From: Quatrionicoccus australiensis
Lineage (GTDB): Bacteria; Pseudomonadota; Gammaproteobacteria; Burkholderiales; Rhodocyclaceae
Direction: 5' to 3'
Length of the DNA: 64,000 bases
Assembly (NCBI RefSeq): GCF_020510425.1
Contig: NZ_JAHBAH010000001.1
Coordinates: forward strand, 1-64,000
In this document: piece after piece, positions 1-8,476 of the stretch
Layout of the letters: every line of letters starts with the position of its first letter
How positions within the stretch are numbered: the stretch's first letter is position 1
The notes under the pieces: model-generated
What the model was told of the DNA's origin: nothing
Database searches by the model: none
The model's input: only the letters and a program-made list of their open reading frames with translations
Made by a program: the position numbers and the translations under genes

Positions 1-205
1 CGATGCAGAGATCGGCGAATTCGAGGTTATTTTTCTGCGCAACGTGATGATTTATTTCGACCCGCCGACCAAGACCAAAGTCGTGCATAACCTGTTACCC
101 CGGCTCAAATCCGGCGGTCATCTGATCATTGGCCATTCGGAAACCCTGAATGGTCTTACCGACCGGGTTGAAGCCATCCTGCCGACGATCTACCGCAAGC
201 CATGA
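1..205 (+). CDS. cheR: CheR chemotaxis protein methyltransferase (3' end only)
   Basis: Only the last 67 codons are inside the window, in the frame starting at base 2 and ending in a TGA at 203-205. The protein methylates glutamates of chemoreceptors with S-adenosylmethionine. The visible part has the conserved CheR stretch FLRNVMIYFD followed by a GGHLIIGHSE segment, both typical of the C-terminal half of the catalytic domain. The usual Cys before RNV is Leu here. The stop codon overlaps the cheD start (ATGA), so the two genes are probably translationally coupled in a cheR-cheD-cheB cluster. Confidence 0.93.
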   Translation, partial: DAEIGEFEVIFLRNVMIYFDPPTKTKVVHNLLPRLKSGGHLIIGHSETLNGLTDRVEAILPTIYRKP

Positions 206-714
206 CCAGCGTGGCGCCGGAACCCCACACCGTTTTTCTCAATCCCGGCGAGTTTTACTTCGGCTCCGGCATGACCCGTATTTCCACCCTGCTCGGTTCC
301 TGTGTTTCAATCACGCTTTGGCACCCGCGCCGCAAGATCGGCGGCATGTGTCACTACATGCTGACCGAGCGAAACCGTCCTGCCGGAGCTCCTCTTGACG
401 GACGTTTCGGTAGTGAGGCTTTCGAGATGTTTCTGCAACAGGTAGAAGCCGCGGGTACGCATCCCGGCGAATATCAGGCAAAGCTCTTCGGTGGCGCCAA
501 CATGTTGAGTGGTCCAGGAGGAGAAAAAATGGATATTGGCCCTCGTAATATAGAACTCGGACGAAAAATGCTTGCCGCCCGGCATATTGCCTTGATGGCC
601 GAACATGTTGGCGGCAGCGGCCGCCGCAAACTGCATTTTGATATCTGGAGCGGCGATGTCTGGCTGGCCTTCCCGCAAGGTAGCGATGCCAGCATCAGGA
701 GCAGCAATGGCTGA
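202..714 (+). CDS. cheD: CheD chemoreceptor glutamine deamidase
   Basis: A 170-residue protein of normal CheD length. CheD converts receptor glutamines to glutamates and adjusts receptor activity together with CheR and CheB in the cytoplasm. The expected catalytic pair is visible: Cys34 in [12 protein letters not shown] and His51 in GGMCHYML, followed by the [10 protein letters not shown] segment. The gene overlaps cheR by 4 bases and cheB by 8 bases, so the three are one operon. No promoter is visible between them. Confidence 0.95.
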   Translation: MTSVAPEPHTVFLNPGEFYFGSGMTRISTLLGSCVSITLWHPRRKIGGMCHYMLTERNRPAGAPLDGRFGSEAFEMFLQQVEAAGTHPGEYQAKLFGGANMLSGPGGEKMDIGPRNIELGRKMLAARHIALMAEHVGGSGRRKLHFDIWSGDVWLAFPQGSDASIRSSNG

Positions 715-1792
715 GCAGCGAATCAAGGTAATGATTGTCGATGACTCGGCCGTCGTCCGGCAGGTCATCTCGCAGGCCCTGATGGCTGATGCCGGGATCG
801 AAGTCATCGGTACGGCGGCTGATCCGATTTTTGCCCTGCAAAAAATGAATGCCCAGTGGCCCGATGTTCTGGTCGTCGACATTGAAATGCCGCGCATGGA
901 TGGCATTACCTTCCTCAAGAAAGTGATGGCCGAGCGTCCGACGCCGGTTGTCGTCTGCTCGTCGCTAGCCGAAAAAGGCGCACAAGCAACCTTCGAGGCC
1001 CTCTCTGCCGGTGCTGTTTCAATCATCACGAAGCCCAAGGTCGGACTGAAAAACTTTCTGGAAGACGCCTCCAACGATATCGTCCAGGCTGTACGCAGCG
1101 CGGCTCGTGCCAATATGCGCGCGGTCCGCACGACGGCTGCGCCAGCTACATTTTCAGGCTTTCGTCCGAAGCTGACGGCAGACGTCATGCTCAGTTCCGC
1201 GAATAATGCCGCCCTGGTCAAGACCACGGAACAGCTTGTTGCCATCGGCACCTCGACCGGCGGCACGCAGGCGCTGGAGATCGTTCTCAGCAAGCTCCCG
1301 GCAACGGCACTGGGAATTGTCGTGGTCCAGCACATGCCGGAAAAATTCACCGCCATGTTTGCCGAACGACTGAACAACCTGTGCCAGATCGAAGTACGCG
1401 AAGCCAAAAACGGGGACCGCGTCATGCCTGGCCGGGCATTGATCGCGCCTGGCGGTCGACACATGATGCTCAAGCGAAATGGTGCCCAGTATGTCGTCGA
1501 AGTCGTCGATGGCCCGTTGGTGAATCGCCACAAACCGTCGGTTGATGTACTTTTCCGCTCGGTTGCAAAGTTTGCCGGGGCCAATGCACTGGGCATCATC
1601 ATGACCGGCATGGGGGATGACGGGGCGCGCGGCATGAAGGAAATGCATGCTACAGGGGCCCACACGATCGCCCAGGATGAAGCCAGCTGCGTTGTTTTCG
1701 GGATGCCCAAGGAAGCAATCAAGCTCGGAGCCGTCGATCAGGTAATCGCACTGGAACAGATTCCGCAAGCAATCGTCAGCTTCGGCAAGTAA
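707..1792 (+). CDS. cheB: CheB protein-glutamate methylesterase / response regulator
   Basis: The ATG at 707 is chosen because the protein then begins directly with a receiver domain; the open frame extends further upstream only inside cheD. The protein has 361 residues. The receiver domain has the acidic pair D11-D12 and the phosphorylation site D58 ([11 protein letters not shown]). A linker leads to the methylesterase domain, with the Ser of GTSTGGTQA, the His of VVQHMPEKF and the Asp of GMGDDGARG as the catalytic triad. It demethylates and deamidates chemoreceptors when phosphorylated by CheA. It overlaps cheD by 8 bases. Confidence 0.96.
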   Translation: MAEQRIKVMIVDDSAVVRQVISQALMADAGIEVIGTAADPIFALQKMNAQWPDVLVVDIEMPRMDGITFLKKVMAERPTPVVVCSSLAEKGAQATFEALSAGAVSIITKPKVGLKNFLEDASNDIVQAVRSAARANMRAVRTTAAPATFSGFRPKLTADVMLSSANNAALVKTTEQLVAIGTSTGGTQALEIVLSKLPATALGIVVVQHMPEKFTAMFAERLNNLCQIEVREAKNGDRVMPGRALIAPGGRHMMLKRNGAQYVVEVVDGPLVNRHKPSVDVLFRSVAKFAGANALGIIMTGMGDDGARGMKEMHATGAHTIAQDEASCVVFGMPKEAIKLGAVDQVIALEQIPQAIVSFGK

Positions 1793-1811
1793 TTCAGCAG
1801 GGAGAAATGAA

Positions 1812-2651
1812 ATGAACGACGTCAAGGAAGCTCTCTATGCCATCGCTGCCGATGCGGTGCGAGGCGACATGGTCTTTCCGACCAACGCCGAAATTGGCTT
1901 GCGCGTGCAAAAACTGCTGGATGACCCGGATTGCTCGATCGATCAGCTCGCCAAGCTGATCTCGGCAGAACCGGTCCTCCTGTCACGGGTCATCGGCATT
2001 GCCAACTCGGTTGCCTACAATCCTTCCGGACAGGCCATGAACGACGTTCGTTCGGCCATTTCGCGACTGGGCTTCAATACGCTGCGCATTCTTGTCATGG
2101 CCGTCATCGTCAGACAGATGCAAGGGCTGTCGCAGTCGCCGGAACACCGGGCGATTGCTGCCCGATTGTGGGAGCATACAGCCCACGTTGCCGCACTGGC
2201 CCGTGTCATTGCCCGCCGCGTCACCCACCAGGATCCCGATGCAGCCTTCTTCGCCGGCATCGTGCATGAAATCGGTGGCTTCTACCTGATTTCGAAGGTC
2301 GGTCGTTACCCGAACCTGCTCAACAGCGGTTTCGAGGTGTGGCGCGATGAAGGCGAGGCGCGCATCAGCGGCACCATCCTGCAGATACTTGGTGTCCCGG
2401 AAAAAATACAGGAAGCAATAAGCAGCCTGTGGAACGGCTATCTGTCGATGCCGCCCCAATCGCTCGGCGATACCCTGCTGCTTGCGGATCAGTTGTCGCC
2501 GGTCTGCTCGCCCTTGAGCAGTGGTGATGATTTGCCGCAAAAGACACCACCGGCCGATCTCGACATGATGATTGATGATGCGATGTTGAGCCAGGTACTC
2601 GCCGAGTCGGCGGCTGAGGTGAAATCCCTGACCGATGCGCTGAACGCATAG
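1812..2651 (+). CDS. HDOD domain signalling protein
   Basis: A 279-residue protein preceded by GGGAG 6-10 bases before the ATG. An HDOD domain fills roughly residues 20-215 (LAKLISAEPVLLSRVIGIAN, RSAISRLGFNTLRILVMAV, FFAGIVHEIGGFYL). HDOD is a catalytically inactive relative of HD phosphohydrolases, often found with c-di-GMP or chemotaxis proteins. It starts 19 bases after cheB on the same strand, so it is probably the last gene of the chemotaxis operon. Its exact function is unknown. Confidence 0.9.
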   Translation: MNDVKEALYAIAADAVRGDMVFPTNAEIGLRVQKLLDDPDCSIDQLAKLISAEPVLLSRVIGIANSVAYNPSGQAMNDVRSAISRLGFNTLRILVMAVIVRQMQGLSQSPEHRAIAARLWEHTAHVAALARVIARRVTHQDPDAAFFAGIVHEIGGFYLISKVGRYPNLLNSGFEVWRDEGEARISGTILQILGVPEKIQEAISSLWNGYLSMPPQSLGDTLLLADQLSPVCSPLSSGDDLPQKTPPADLDMMIDDAMLSQVLAESAAEVKSLTDALNA

Positions 2652-2677
2652 CGCTCGCCCAAGGTGCCGCGAGAGGC

Positions 2678-2944
2678 TTAACCCAGCACGGAAAAATCAA
2701 TCACGATCGCACCCGGCTCGCGTTGCTGGTAAGCAATCCCCAGGCGCTCGCCATAACGCTGCTGCAGTTGTGCCAGTAGCGGCAAAGGATCGTGGTCATT
2801 GCAAAAACGCATGGTCTCGCCAGGGTGCAGGGCATCAAGTGCGCCGAAGATCGCGGCATGGCGAAACCGCTTGGCAACACCACGCGCATCAAAGGGATAG
2901 AGTGCGGCAGGGGTTGAGTGGTCGCAGACGTGAATGGCTTGCAT
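2678..2944 (-). CDS. DUF2249 domain protein
   Basis: An 88-residue protein. The ATG at 2944 is preferred over one 19 codons upstream because AAGGAG lies 5 bases before it. The C-terminal half has the DUF2249 pattern GETMRFCNDHDPLPLL followed by a short strand-rich tail ending in IVIDFSVLG. DUF2249 proteins are small SirA/TusA-like folds often linked to nitrogen-oxide or metal metabolism in the literature, but nothing here fixes a role. It converges on the HDOD gene and lies downstream of the hom terminator. Confidence 0.85.
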   Translation of the reverse strand: MQAIHVCDHSTPAALYPFDARGVAKRFRHAAIFGALDALHPGETMRFCNDHDPLPLLAQLQQRYGERLGIAYQQREPGAIVIDFSVLG

Positions 2945-3040
2945 GATGGCTCCTTGGGTCGGATTCAAAAAATGTGAAAGGCGATTTTGCCCGGTCGCCA
3001 TTCACATTTCCTTGATCCATCTTGGCAAGCCCATAAAGAA

Positions 3041-3061
3041 AACGGGGGCTTTGCCCCCGTT
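3041..3061 (-). terminator. Rho-independent terminator of hom
   Basis: A perfect 9-bp stem (AACGGGGGC / GCCCCCGTT) with a 3-base loop sits 24 bases past the hom stop. On the minus strand it is followed by TTTTCTTT, the expected U-rich tract. Confidence 0.8.
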
Positions 3062-3084
3062 GACCGTTCAGAACAGCTTGCGGC

Positions 3085-4395
3085 TTATTGCAGCTCTTCC
3101 AGGCGAATGCGCTTGACCTTGCCCTTTTGTGCAGCGAGAGCTTCGATCTTGGCGATCGCTGCGTCCGCAGCGCTTTCCTTGCAAACGTGGGTCAGGATGA
3201 TGATGTCGGTCTCGCCTTCGCCCTCTTCCGGCTCACGCTGCAGCATGGCATCAATCGAGATCGCCTGGTCGGCCAGGATGCGCGTCACGTCGGCGAGCAC
3301 GCCCGGCTTGTCTTCCACTCGCAGGCGCAAGTAGTAGCCGGTTTCAATCTCGCTCATCGGCAGGATCGGCAGGTTGGACATCGCATCCGGCTGGAACGCC
3401 AGGTGCGGCACACGGTGCGCCGCATCGGCGGTGGCCAGGCGGGTGACATCGACCAGATCAGCGATGACAGCGGAAGCGGTCGGCTCGGCGCCGGCGCCCT
3501 TGCCGTAGTACATCGTGGCACCGACGGCGTCGCCCTTGACCAGCACGGCATTCATCGCACCCTCGACGTTGGCGATCAGGCGCTTGGCCGGAATCAGGGT
3601 CGGATGGACGCGCAGCTCGATGCCGTTATCGCGACGCTTGGCAATGCCGAGCAGCTTGATGCGGTAGCCGAGCTGTTCGGCGTACTTGATGTCGGAAGCT
3701 TCAAGCTTGGTGATGCCTTCAACGTAAGCCTTGTCGAACTGCACGGGGATGCCGAAAGCGATGGAGGCAATCAGGGTCGCCTTGTGGGCGGCATCGACAC
3801 CTTCGATATCGAAAGTCGGATCCGCTTCGGCGTAACCCAGGCGCTGCGCTTCCTTGAGCACGGTGTCGAAGGACAGGCCCTTGTCGCGCATTTCGGAAAG
3901 GATGAAGTTGGTCGTGCCGTTGATGATGCCGGCCGCCCACTCGATGCGATTGGCCGAGAGGCCTTCGCGCAGCGCCTTGATGACCGGAATGCCACCCGCT
4001 ACAGCCGCTTCGAAAGCGACCATGACGCCCTTCTGTTGGGCGGCATTGAAAATTTCGGTGCCATGCACGGCGAGCAAGGCCTTGTTGGCGGTCACGACAT
4101 GCTTGCCGTTGGCAATCGATTGCAGGACCAGTTCCTTGGCAACGCCGTAGCCACCGATCAGTTCGACGATGATGTCGATTTCGGGGTCGCTGACCAGCGC
4201 GAAGGCGTCATCGGTCACCCGGGCTTCGCCACCGGTAATCTGCTTGGCCAGTTCGACGTTCTTGTCGGCCACGGCAGTAATGCGAATCGGCCGGCCGGCG
4301 CGGCGGGCGATTTCGTCCGCATTGCGCTTGAGAACAGTCCAGGTACCACCGCCGACGGTGCCGATGCCGATTAGGCCAACATTGATAGGTTTCAT
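3085..4395 (-). CDS. hom: Homoserine dehydrogenase
   Basis: The ATG at 4395 gives a 436-residue protein starting with the nucleotide-binding motif G10-IGTVG-15, matching the family; the frame extends 11 codons upstream without family similarity. The enzyme reduces aspartate semialdehyde to homoserine for threonine and methionine synthesis. After the Rossmann domain come the catalytic segment (YAEADPTFDIEGVDAAHK) and a C-terminal ACT domain (about residues 355-430, YYLRLRVEDKPGVLADVT) for feedback control. It lies 81 bases downstream of the aminotransferase gene. thrC does not follow, unlike in many relatives. Confidence 0.97.
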   Translation of the reverse strand: MKPINVGLIGIGTVGGGTWTVLKRNADEIARRAGRPIRITAVADKNVELAKQITGGEARVTDDAFALVSDPEIDIIVELIGGYGVAKELVLQSIANGKHVVTANKALLAVHGTEIFNAAQQKGVMVAFEAAVAGGIPVIKALREGLSANRIEWAAGIINGTTNFILSEMRDKGLSFDTVLKEAQRLGYAEADPTFDIEGVDAAHKATLIASIAFGIPVQFDKAYVEGITKLEASDIKYAEQLGYRIKLLGIAKRRDNGIELRVHPTLIPAKRLIANVEGAMNAVLVKGDAVGATMYYGKGAGAEPTASAVIADLVDVTRLATADAAHRVPHLAFQPDAMSNLPILPMSEIETGYYLRLRVEDKPGVLADVTRILADQAISIDAMLQREPEEGEGETDIIILTHVCKESAADAAIAKIEALAAQKGKVKRIRLEELQ

Positions 4396-4476
4396 ATATG
4401 GGTCGAGTGAGTTAGTTGTTAGGATCAAGTTACTTAGGGGCCAGGGCTGACAGCGCCAGCCTCTGACAGCTAATGG

Positions 4477-5706
4477 CTAGTTGGTGCCGTGCCGCTTGCG
4501 GTAATTTTCCAGGAAGCGCGCAATACGACCGATGGCCTCCTTGAGATCGTCTTCGTGCGGCAGGAAGACCAGGCGGAAATGGTCCGGATGCGGCCAGTTG
4601 AAACCGGTGCCCTGCACGAGCAGTACCTTTTCTTCCTGCAGCAACTCGGTGATGAAGGCCTGGTCGTTCTTGATCGGGTAGATCTTCGGATCGAGCTTCG
4701 GGAACATGTACAGCGTCGCCTTGGGCTTGACGCAAGTCACGCCGGGAATGGCGGTAATCAAGTCATGCGCGATATCGCGCTGGCGACGCATGCGACCACC
4801 TTCACCGACCAGATCATCGATGCTCTGGTAACCGCCGAGCGCCGTCTGGATGCCATGCTGGCCCGGCGCGTTGGCACACAGGCGCATCGAGGACAGCATG
4901 TCGAGGCCTTCGATGTAGTCCTTGGCGTGCCGCTTGTCGCCGGAAACGATCATCCAGCCGGCGCGATAGCCGCAGGAACGATAGTTCTTGGACAGACCAT
5001 TGAACGTAATGGTCAGAACATCCTCGGACAGCGAAGCAATCGAAGTATGCGTCTCGGCGTCGTAAAGCACCTTGTCGTACACCTCGTCGGCGTAGATGAT
5101 CAGGTGATGCTGACGGGCGATTTCGACCAGTTCCTTGAGCAGTTCGTCCGGGTACAGGGCACCGGTCGGATTGTTCGGATTAATGATGACGATCGCCTTG
5201 GTGTGCTTGGTGATCTTCTTGCGAATATCGTCGAGGTCCGGATACCAGCCGTTCTCCTCATCGCACAGGTAATGCTTCGGCGTACCGCCGGACAAGCTGA
5301 TTGCAGCCGTCCACAGCGGGTAGTCAGGCGCCGGCACCAGTACTTCGTCTTCGACATCAAGCAGCGCGTTCATGGCCATCACGATCAACTCGGAGACGCC
5401 GTTGCCGACGTAGATGTCCTCCAGCGTCACCCCCTTGATACCCTTCTGCTGGGTATAGTGCATGATCGCCTTGCGCGCCGCAAAGATGCCCTTGGAGTCG
5501 GTGTAGCCCGCCGCATTGGGCAGGTTGCGAATGATGTCCTGCTGGATTTCTTCGGGCGAATCGAAACCGAACGCGGCGAGGTTGCCGATGTTCAGTTTTA
5601 TGATCTTGTGACCCTCGTCCTCCATCTGCTTGGCCTTCTGCAGCACGGGGCCGCGGATGTCGTAGCAGACGTTGGCAAGCTTGGCGGACTTCTTGATTTG
5701 TTTCAT
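4477..5706 (-). CDS. alaA: AlaA-type glutamate-pyruvate aminotransferase
   Basis: Starting at ATG 5706 the protein has 409 residues and is very close to E. coli AlaA along its whole length. It is a fold-type I PLP enzyme: the PLP lysine is K240 (GLSKNYRSCGYRAGW), with NPNNPTG at 176-182. It makes alanine from pyruvate and glutamate. A TTG 11 codons upstream is an alternative start. The substrate-binding loop reads NIGNLAAFGF, where E. coli has NIGNPAPFGF. It is followed by hom on the same strand, a common pairing in betaproteobacteria. Confidence 0.93.
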   Translation of the reverse strand: MKQIKKSAKLANVCYDIRGPVLQKAKQMEDEGHKIIKLNIGNLAAFGFDSPEEIQQDIIRNLPNAAGYTDSKGIFAARKAIMHYTQQKGIKGVTLEDIYVGNGVSELIVMAMNALLDVEDEVLVPAPDYPLWTAAISLSGGTPKHYLCDEENGWYPDLDDIRKKITKHTKAIVIINPNNPTGALYPDELLKELVEIARQHHLIIYADEVYDKVLYDAETHTSIASLSEDVLTITFNGLSKNYRSCGYRAGWMIVSGDKRHAKDYIEGLDMLSSMRLCANAPGQHGIQTALGGYQSIDDLVGEGGRMRRQRDIAHDLITAIPGVTCVKPKATLYMFPKLDPKIYPIKNDQAFITELLQEEKVLLVQGTGFNWPHPDHFRLVFLPHEDDLKEAIGRIARFLENYRKRHGTN

Positions 5707-5770
5707 GACTCCATCCATCGGGAAAGCAACCGGCGACAATCGGCCGGAGTGCCGTACTCCAAAAGGTATA

Positions 5771-5799
5771 ATCCTACTTTATCGCATGGTGCACCGCAA
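5771..5799 (-). promoter_or_regulatory. Candidate sigma-70 promoter for alaA-hom
   Basis: On the minus strand TTGCGG (5794-5799) and TAGGAT (5771-5776) are 17 bases apart, upstream of alaA. On the plus strand the same place carries a perfect TATAAT (5767-5772) that could serve the divergent Mth938-like gene, but I see no matching -35. Both readings are pattern-based only. Confidence 0.4.
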
Positions 5800-5829
5800 T
5801 TTCGGCGGGCCTTTCGGACTGATATCGCT

Positions 5830-6201
5830 GTGAAATTACACCAATCCAATATTGCCGGACTCAACATGTTCACCGCCTACGGTGAAGGTTACGTAGCGGT
5901 CAACAACGAAAAACATGGCAAAAACCTGATTTTGTTGCCGGAATCGATCATTCATGAATGGTCGACCGCCACGCCCGAATCGCTGGGCGAAGCTGACATG
6001 GAGAAGTTGCTGACCCTGGGAACGGAAATCATCTTGCTCGGCACCGGCAAGCGCCTGCGCTTTCCGCCGGGTGCCCTGCTCCGGCCATTTGCCCCGGCCG
6101 GTATCGGCCTGGAAGTGATGGACCTGCAGGCGGCCTGTCGAACCTACAACATCCTTGCCGCCGAAGGCCGCAAGGTCGCCGCGGCACTGCTCTTCGACTA
6201 A
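5830..6201 (+). CDS. Mth938-like (DUF498) domain protein
   Basis: A 123-residue protein starting with GTG at 5830. It has the features of the small Mth938/DUF498 family: GYVAVNN near the N-terminus, LLPESIIHEW, then EIILLGTGKRLRFPP and a C-terminal TYNILAAEGRKVAAALLF. Members are related to the mitochondrial complex I assembly factor NDUFAF3, but the bacterial role is not established. It is divergent from alaA and apparently monocistronic. Confidence 0.85.
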   Translation: MKLHQSNIAGLNMFTAYGEGYVAVNNEKHGKNLILLPESIIHEWSTATPESLGEADMEKLLTLGTEIILLGTGKRLRFPPGALLRPFAPAGIGLEVMDLQAACRTYNILAAEGRKVAAALLFD

Positions 6202-6607
6202 ACCGAAGACTGCTCGCCAGGGATTCCCGGCGACCATAGGCTCATGTCCGCCAATGGAATATCGAACATGCGACGTTGCATGGTGACCCGCCGCTCAGCC
6301 ATGCCTGGTGGGGGCCCCTGTACGTTTTTCCGGCGGTCATTGCCTGCCCGACGATCCTGTTTTATCACGATGCTGAATTTCTCTTTATGCCGTTTCGTCG
6401 CGCACGCCGAAGGTGCGCACGAAATCCCAAGTTGAGGTTGCCGACAAATCGTCTGCAGCGCCCTGCCATCGGGGAGCCCTCAACGCCAATTAATGACAGG
6501 CGACTAATGTAACACAGGGCGCAGGCCGGGAAAAACGATTCAGACGTTTTGTATTCCCCTCCCGAGAAGCCGAACGGTCAACACGGTGAAACAGGCATTT
6601 TTGCGCC
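6202..6607. other. 406-bp intergenic region without recognisable gene
   Basis: It lies between two convergent genes. The short open frames inside (for example 6244-6435) lack a ribosome binding site and look like no known protein. The one structure I see is a hairpin at 6393-6424 with a 12-bp stem (TTTCGT plus GCGCAC paired with GTGCGC plus ACGAAA, one bulged base). It has no U-tract, so it is not an obvious terminator. A small RNA cannot be excluded. Confidence 0.5.
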
Positions 6608-7912
6608 CTAGCCCAGCAAATCGGAGGTTGCCCAGGCCATCGCCGTACTATAAGTATTCAACAACCGGGTTGGATCGATCGCCATCAGCCCCGCCATCGT
6701 CACGGCCTGGTCGATACGGCATCTCTCCAGAGCAATCATCAGCACCAGATAACGCACATAAGGCCCCTCGTTCCTCAGCAAGGCCATCGATACGGCTTCG
6801 GGCAGATGCATCCTGCCCAGGACAGCCGCCATCGGCATGCCAAGCAGACTGTCAACAACGGAAAGCATGCCAAGCAGGAAAAGCTCGCCCGCCAGTTTCT
6901 TGTCCCCTCCGGGAGCCAGGGCTTCGAGACAACAGGCGCGACTCAGGGCTATGACCAGCAATGTTTCATCCAGCCCCCTTTGGGCATCAATGCGAAACAT
7001 TGCCAAGGTCAGCCAGCGGTAAACCGCATCCCGCCCTAGCAGCATGATGGCTTCTTCCAGATTCGAAACCCGGCGCGACAGTCCGGAAAGGGGTGAATTG
7101 GCCATTTCGAGAAGCTTCAGAACCACCGCCGGATCGCGCTTTGCGGTAGCGGCAACCACGGCGGGTTCAGCGTCACTGCGCAGCTGATTCAGCATTTCGA
7201 TGACCACCAGACGACTCTGACTCAAGCGCCCGGCCTGCTCCGCCTCATCCGGCGTGGCGGCAAATCCGCCAGTGCAGTAATCAACCCCCAGCGACTGGAA
7301 AAAGCGAAACTCGGCCCAGGAACTGACGTCACGCACAACCACAGGCAACCGAGGATAGCGCTGACGGACAGCCTTAACCATCTGCTCAAGCGCGGCCAAC
7401 TCGCCAGCGCGCGCGTCGAGCAGCACCATATCGGCAAGATCACCAGAGGCATCCGGCAAGTCAAAAAAGGCAGCATCCACTGCCACCCTGGCCCCGCATG
7501 CGCGAATATCCCGTGCCACAGCATACCAGGCGTCAGGTGCCGCAACCGAGGCAAGCAACAGATGAAAGTATGTCCGGGCGGTAGCGAGGCAGCCGAAATC
7601 AGCGCCTTGCCATTGCTCAATGGTAACCGGCATCACCACCAGACGCTTTTCGGCCAGGCGTGTGACGTTTTCAGAACGGAATGCATCAAGCAACTGCTGG
7701 CCGGTAATGACGGAACCCGCACTCACCGGACTGGCAGGCAAAAAGTAGCCGGCAATCCTGGCATGGGCATCAAGCATTTCATGCCAGCTGACCAACACCG
7801 AGCGCACGGGAGGCTCGACTGGCAGGGGCTTCGCGACAGGCTGCGGAGTGGTTCTTGAAGCTTCGCTATCAGGACGCGACAAAAAACCGAAAATGCGCTT
7901 GAAAAAACCCAT
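6608..7912 (-). CDS. EAL/HDOD two-domain signalling protein (EAL part degenerate)
   Basis: A 434-residue protein with an N-terminal EAL-like module (about residues 40-230) and a C-terminal HDOD domain (about 235-420; RDPAVVLKLLEMANSPLSGL, AIMLLGRDAVYRWLTLAMF). The EAL part lacks a recognisable E-x-L signature and the metal-binding acidic residues, so it is unlikely to hydrolyse c-di-GMP; it resembles the YuxH class. The N-terminus (residues 1-30) is basic and proline-rich. It ends convergently with the empty region and starts upstream of two tRNA genes on the same strand. Confidence 0.88.
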   Translation of the reverse strand: MGFFKRIFGFLSRPDSEASRTTPQPVAKPLPVEPPVRSVLVSWHEMLDAHARIAGYFLPASPVSAGSVITGQQLLDAFRSENVTRLAEKRLVVMPVTIEQWQGADFGCLATARTYFHLLLASVAAPDAWYAVARDIRACGARVAVDAAFFDLPDASGDLADMVLLDARAGELAALEQMVKAVRQRYPRLPVVVRDVSSWAEFRFFQSLGVDYCTGGFAATPDEAEQAGRLSQSRLVVIEMLNQLRSDAEPAVVAATAKRDPAVVLKLLEMANSPLSGLSRRVSNLEEAIMLLGRDAVYRWLTLAMFRIDAQRGLDETLLVIALSRACCLEALAPGGDKKLAGELFLLGMLSVVDSLLGMPMAAVLGRMHLPEAVSMALLRNEGPYVRYLVLMIALERCRIDQAVTMAGLMAIDPTRLLNTYSTAMAWATSDLLG

Positions 7913-8151
7913 TGGCTATCAACACCCGCAGATGAAGGATCAGGCAGCCCTCGCCACTGACCCGGCAAAAGGAAAAGAAGGATAGGGGCACATCGACAGA
8001 AAACCGTTTGATTCTGCCAGCCAACGTTATTCAAGCATGCCGAATAGTTTCCTCGACGCCAAATACCCAAAACCGAAACGCGTACCACCAGGAACCGGCC
8101 GGCTCCGATTGCATTCAGGGAAGCAACAGAGAAAGGACAGGAGATGGAGCG

Positions 8152-8228
8152 TGGTGTGCCCGGAGGGACTCGAACCCCCGACCTGCTGCTTAGAAGGCAG
8201 CTGCTCTATCCAGTTGAGCTACGGGCAC
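8152..8228 (-). tRNA. tRNA-Arg (anticodon TCT)
   Basis: A 77-base cloverleaf read on the minus strand. The acceptor GTGCCCG pairs with CGGGCAC, followed by discriminator A and an encoded CCA. The anticodon stem GCTGC/GCAGC holds the loop CTTCTAA, giving anticodon TCT (codon AGA). It lies 32 bases after tRNA-Pro and is probably in one transcript with it. Confidence 0.97.
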
Positions 8229-8260
8229 TTGAGGGTGAAGCGGGAAAACAGGGAAGGAAT

Positions 8261-8337
8261 TGGTCGGGGCGGTGGGATTCGAACTCACGACCCTCTGCTC
8301 CCAAAGCAGATGCGCTACCAGACTGCGCTACGCCCCG
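8261..8337 (-). tRNA. tRNA-Pro (anticodon TGG)
   Basis: A 77-base cloverleaf on the minus strand. The acceptor CGGGGCG pairs with CGCCCCG, then discriminator A and encoded CCA. The anticodon stem TCTGC/GCAGA holds the loop TTTGGGA, giving TGG. A TAGAAT at 8352-8357 followed by a GCGC discriminator, 15 bases upstream, is a likely -10 for the Pro-Arg tRNA pair. Confidence 0.97.
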
Positions 8338-8414
8338 ACACGAGGAAGCGCATTCTAGCACCACCCGGAAACCCGCACCAGTACTGGAGCCTGACTTTTA
8401 AAAATAAACTTTTC

Positions 8415-8443
8415 TTGCGACAAGGCGGGCTTTCTGATATTTA
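8415..8443 (+). promoter_or_regulatory. Candidate sigma-70 promoter of dksA
   Basis: TTGCGA (8415-8420) and TATTTA (8438-8443) are separated by 17 bases, about 33 bases upstream of the dksA ATG. The surrounding sequence is AT-rich compared with the genes. Confidence 0.5.
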
Positions 8444-8476
8444 ATCGCCTTTTTCGCCACCAGGACGCACAAGAAA

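Noticed and set aside
5744..5772. Plus-strand promoter for the Mth938-like gene using the perfect TATAAT
   Set aside because: There is no acceptable -35 at 16-18 bases and no extended -10; the minus-strand reading for alaA is better supported.
6244..6512. Two short open frames in the 6.2-6.6 kb gap
   Set aside because: No ribosome binding site, Arg/Cys-rich composition typical of non-coding GC-rich DNA, and no recognisable family.
8261..8337. Possible duplication linking the two tRNA-Pro loci (8.3 and 47.6 kb)
   Set aside because: They have different anticodons (TGG and GGG); similarity is limited to the conserved tRNA body.
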